The translations under genes were made by a program, and so were the position numbers. From Umbelopsis isabellina (taxonomy: Eukaryota; Mucoromycota; Umbelopsidomycetes; Umbelopsidales; Umbelopsidaceae): a DNA stretch of 64,000 nt. Under the pieces are notes generated by a model, which did not search any database, was not told the origin of the DNA, and saw only the letters and a list, made by a program, of their open reading frames with translations. Of this stretch, positions 59,910-64,000 are shown one piece after another (position 1 is the stretch's first letter; every line of letters begins with the position of its first letter). The DNA lies in contig JAEPQZ010000008.1 of the NCBI GenBank assembly GCA_016758905.1, positions 558,001-622,000 of the forward strand. Reading direction: 5' to 3'.

Positions 59910-62900
59910 CTACTGCACCTTGGTACTAAACTCGAGCTTCGATCGCTTTTGAAACCGTGTAAATTCTTTGAGATCATGCATCTTGACCAGCTCTTGCACG
60001 GGCAACAGGACCACCACAAATGCAAAACCTAAGAAATAAATATACCAGGGTAACCCTCGTATTGAGTACGGTCCTTGCGCTAACGACACCGCACAGAAAG
60101 CAAATTGTAAAGCGATACTAAAAAGGGGGTACGGTTAATCCCGTAAAGGAAAAGACGCATTTCATAATAGTCAGGTTTACCTTGTGAAAAACGCAATGAT
60201 CCAAATTCTGTTCCGAAACGGAAGGAATTTGCGCATGGACAGAGTTCGATGTAAAAATGTAGCAGAGATGCAGGCTGCCAAAAAACAAAAAGAGATTCAT
60301 GGTGAATATTATGGGGTGGGTTCATGATAGATCCAGCTGATGATACCATACCAATATACCAAACAAAGATAAGCAAGACACAGTTCTGTGAATACAAGAC
60401 AGCCCACTGGACGGACGAGTCCCAATGTAACCAGCCACTGGTACCTAATTCGCCAAATATATCTGTAGCCGGAACGACGCCGTCTAGGAAATGAATCAAG
60501 CATCTAAAAAAAAAAAAAAAAAAAAAATTATATATGCATGTTAATCTATTACCTTTTTGCTACGAATCTCACACACAGCCAATCTTAAACGCTTACAAAA
60601 CATATATGATTACGCTCATTATCACGGGCAACGCAAACCGTAGCAAAAAGTAAGTCATAAACCGCCATCGATCGACAACATGATTAATATTTTTGCCTAT
60701 CAGCAAACAGAATGCAATATGTTATCAGTATATTCCAGTGACTCGGTTTCCGAGCTGTCATAATGTTGAAATACTCACCTGGCATCATGAGCATGATATT
60801 GTCCTCGTGTGGGGAGAACAGCATGGAGATGGCTAGAATGGGAAGGATAATCCACATCACCCATAGCATTTGATAACCACTAAGGATCGGTGGTAATAGC
60901 ATACAAAATGATACCAGTTGAATGAGTGTCATAGCCATGCATACAGCAAAAATGAATGCAAAAGCCTGCAAGGGGAAAAGCAATTCGATTGATGGATATG
61001 CATGTACGGTTGGTTAGTAATCCAGTTCATATGCATAAGGTTATTTAGCACAAAATGTAGATGCTGCAAAGCGCTACAATGTGCCTCCTGTTTCAAAATG
61101 GAAGCAAACTCACCATTCGAACACCGTTGAGTAGCCGTCTGGCCTCCCTTGTCAGCTGCGTTAACGCATATAGACTTGTTTCGTATTGCATGAAAAGCCC
61201 ACACGGTAAGCTGACCAACGAAGCTCCTATCGCCAGTGGCGGTTGTCTCCCTCCGAGAGCCAAACGGCCCTTGGTCTGAGCTCGGGTATGCATGGGTTCC
61301 ATAGCAATGCTGACATCCGCCTGATGATTGGAAACTCCACATTAGAAACTGGTTATCTATTGCATATTACCATGGTTTACTGAACTCACCAGGGCGAACG
61401 AAGCGGTATTCTTAGCATTCAATGCATTTCCAATACAGCACACTACTTCTCCATTTTCTTGAAACACTCGTATCATTTCTGTGGTAGCATATGGTGTGCA
61501 TTCAGCAAACAAAGATACGTGTAACGGTATATCGTCAACATTTTCCAGGTGTGGTCGGATTTGATCGATGCCTCGGGGCAGCTGAGCCTTGATATCGTGC
61601 GTCTGCAGGTATCCTGTTCCGCAATTATCATCATCTGCATTGGACAGCAGGATGCAACTATTCCAGTCTGTTTCCAAGCCAAGTCGTTCGGCAAATGCTA
61701 GTGAATGAGTAAAGGTCAGTTCAAATTTTCCTTTAATGGTAAGTGTCACACATCATAAGGTAGATCATATTTTTTTTTTGTTTGTTACCTTTGGATTCAC
61801 GCTCCGCTGATGGCGAGAAATAGACAAACCGAATCCCAGCTAGCCCAAGATCTTCGATAAAATCAACAACGTTCTACGTCATTCGTTTTCAAAGCAGAAA
61901 AATAATAAAATAAACACACACATCACAGAGTTAGCTATGGTCTGGAAAGGTCCTTTCGTAAGTCAAAATGGTCTGCAGCTTAATTTACCAGTTTGGGTCG
62001 GTGGCACAGCGTAGCTAGCCCCAGAAAAATCTGCCCTTTCACGACTTCCTTGTAGAACTTTTCCTCCTCAACTTGGTTACCGTGTCCAGGTTCCTGGAAA
62101 GAAAAGTCTAAAGCTGAATCATCGCTATCTTTAGATTTCCGGCGTTGTCGGCGTCCTCGAACATTCAGGTCCGGAAGTGATGATTCACCGCCTTCGATAA
62201 TCTCATCGTTCTCATGGCTGCTAGCAGACGACGCACTAGACGAATCTGTGCTAGGCCGATTATACGGTAAGACAATGAAGGCACAACCTGGATCAGCTCC
62301 ATTATCTCCCGACTGCTCCAAGAAGGGAATTCTCTCCCCATGTGTTGTATTGATGGGTCGGTAGGCATAGGCAATACATTGCATATCATTGACTTGTGCA
62401 TTTTGGAACAAATCGCAAACCTTTTTCTCCATCTAGTAAACAACATTACTGCGTTAAAATGTGCCTCGTAAGGTTAGATATGTGCCATCACTATGAGCAA
62501 TTTACCGCATCGGTCATTCTACGCAACTCTTGGCCATCCCAATAATCGGAACACTTGTCCAAAATTAGATCAAGATGCCCATCGCTCAATAATTGGTAAC
62601 TTCCAGATCTGGTTTCTTCGTATATAGTCGATAACATGCTTGGCACCTCAAACTGTTGAGGAAAATTGCGCTGACTGTTTAGTACCTCATGATATGGAGC
62701 AAACGTGTAAATCTCCTTTCGCAGTTGGAACGTAGCCAGTGCATCATCAGTAAATCCTATACTTTTACCCAGGCGGCAAAGGCAAGCTGCAAGTAGTCGT
62801 GTATTAGTAGATGTATAATATAAATTGTGTGCCATACCAGCATACACACGATGATAACTCACATTGTCGTGCTGGCAATGTTTTGCCATAGCTATGTAAA

Positions 62901-64000
62901 CCAGAACGTTTTCGATGATGTTCCGCGCGCCTACGGCCCTGTAGAACACCGCAGTTTGTATTGAGAAGAAAATTTAAACCCACTGGTTTTAGTGAACTAG
63001 TGAAAAAACAAGAGTAAATATGGACTGTGCGGTCATGGCAGATGGAAAATCACTTGAGTATTATCTGTGTAGCATGGTGAACTTACGCGAGATATTGATC
63101 CCAATCCTGATCTTCGAACTTGATTCCATAAGGTTGATCTGAATCTTCCTCCACGTCCAAAACAGCAACATCATCATCGTTGGTTGGTAACAATATTTGC
63201 TCAACAGAAGGGAAAGGCTACGAGCACCAAGTGATGGTTAGCGCCGAAGCATTACATAACAAGTAAACTTTCTATGAAATTCGATCAAGCTTCATTCCTT
63301 ACATTAGATATGGTGCCTTCCTTGTCCAAGCAACAAATAACAGTAGTGCTACCCAAAGATTCAAAGAGGTTTGTCGAGCGAGTCAACGATAACTTGTCCC
63401 ATTTTGTAAGCAATGAGCAGAAACGACTCCAAACAGCATCTATTACATCGATATTAAACACTCTGACCAATGGGCCATTGATAATATTGTAGGTGTATAT
63501 TTACTAGGGTTAAGCTCTACGTCTTTGGTGGGTGGCGGAGCCTCAGCATCAAACTCGTCCACATCATCTTCATCCTCGTACTCGGTTTTTGAGATTTGCA
63601 ATGCCTCAAAAAGAACCAAGACCTGTGCATTTCCGAAACTTCTTGCGACAAGCCAAAGACTAGGCAATGTTAATGGAAGCAGGGGCAATATGGCATAAAT
63701 GCTTTCGACAAACACCACCTCGGCAAGTTGATCAATGTCGGCCTTGTTGCCCATAATATCTTTGAATCCGAACCGGAAAACATTGATTATCAAAGCTATG
63801 GCTAAAATGATCCATATCAGGCGATGATAAAACCAATTGATCAAAACTTTGGCTTCATTATGGACCACTGTCTCGGGTCGTTCTCCCTTTAGAGCCTTGC
63901 GCATATTCTTTCTCAAAGGAGTTTCGAGGAGAATAAATTGATGACGACCACGAGCAGCCATATAGTCTCGCATCATCTGTGGAGACGATGGAACGCCAAA
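59910..64000 (-). CDS. TMEM94-like P-type ATPase relative (partial; 5' end outside window)
   Basis: The gene runs from beyond 64000 down to the stop at 59910 with many short introns. Visible parts in order: two N-terminal membrane segments (LIWIILAIALIINVF and IYAILPLLPLTLPSLW); ISNVICCLDKEGTIS at the position of the P-type phosphorylation loop (canonical DKTGT altered to DKEGT); a large cytosolic domain; and GEVVCCIGNALNAKNTASFALADVSIAMEP in place of the usual TGDGxND hinge. C-terminal membrane segments follow, with a basic end (RFQKRSKLEFSTKVQ) closely like TMEM94. Human TMEM94 has been described as an ER Mg2+ pump. That role here is inferred, since the loops are non-canonical. Confidence 0.88.

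Overview
The window looks like nuclear DNA of an early-diverging filamentous fungus, most likely Mucoromycota (Mucorales-like). The genes carry many short GT-AG introns (about 40-90 bp), most of the right-hand 52 kb is packed with single-copy fungal housekeeping genes, and some families are animal-like and unusual in Dikarya (a PHIP/BRWD-type WD40-bromodomain protein, a TMEM94-type pump). No prokaryotic operon structure, rRNA, tRNA or CRISPR array was seen.

Layout. Positions 1-11950 are a gene-poor accessory stretch. It holds (i) a broken partial duplicate of a DNA methyltransferase gene (about 355-1930), (ii) a TATA/donor pair and a ~206-bp tandem repeat with exon-like boundaries (4326-5345), (iii) a second TATA promoter (7336), (iv) a segment bounded by 19-nt inverted repeats that carries a splice-site pair kept in both duplicates (7653-8165), and (v) an intact, intron-containing gene for a bacterial-type gamma-class N6-adenine DNA methyltransferase with its own target-recognition domain (8358-11765). 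That gene and its relics are the most unusual content of the window. It fires divergently from a small Vti1-like Qb-SNARE gene that appears to lack a membrane anchor.

Positions 11950-64000 are core genome: CLASP (microtubules), a SYLF/Ysc84-type actin-patch protein, PHIP/BRWD-like, an IP6 kinase (Kcs1 family), Get1 (tail-anchored protein insertion), Mdm34 (ERMES), an SH3-WW-PH-RhoGAP protein with an 8-nt microexon, Spt2, a Bem3-like PX-PH-RhoGAP protein, an unrecognised conserved-looking gene, an Ecl1-type zinc protein, a Ubp2-type deubiquitinase, a four-TM membrane protein, Mediator Med20, a Ser/Thr kinase, a YeiH/UPF0324 transporter (otherwise mainly bacterial), a PH-domain protein, and a TMEM94-like P-type ATPase relative that runs off the right edge.

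The core genes do not form one pathway. Several touch cell polarity and cytoskeleton (CLASP, SYLF, two RhoGAPs) or ER/mitochondrial membranes (Get1, Mdm34, TMEM94-like), but this is probably chance clustering. Exon structures were joined by eye from splice consensus and reading phase. Where I give exact amino-acid totals, all exon phases closed correctly; elsewhere sizes are approximate.
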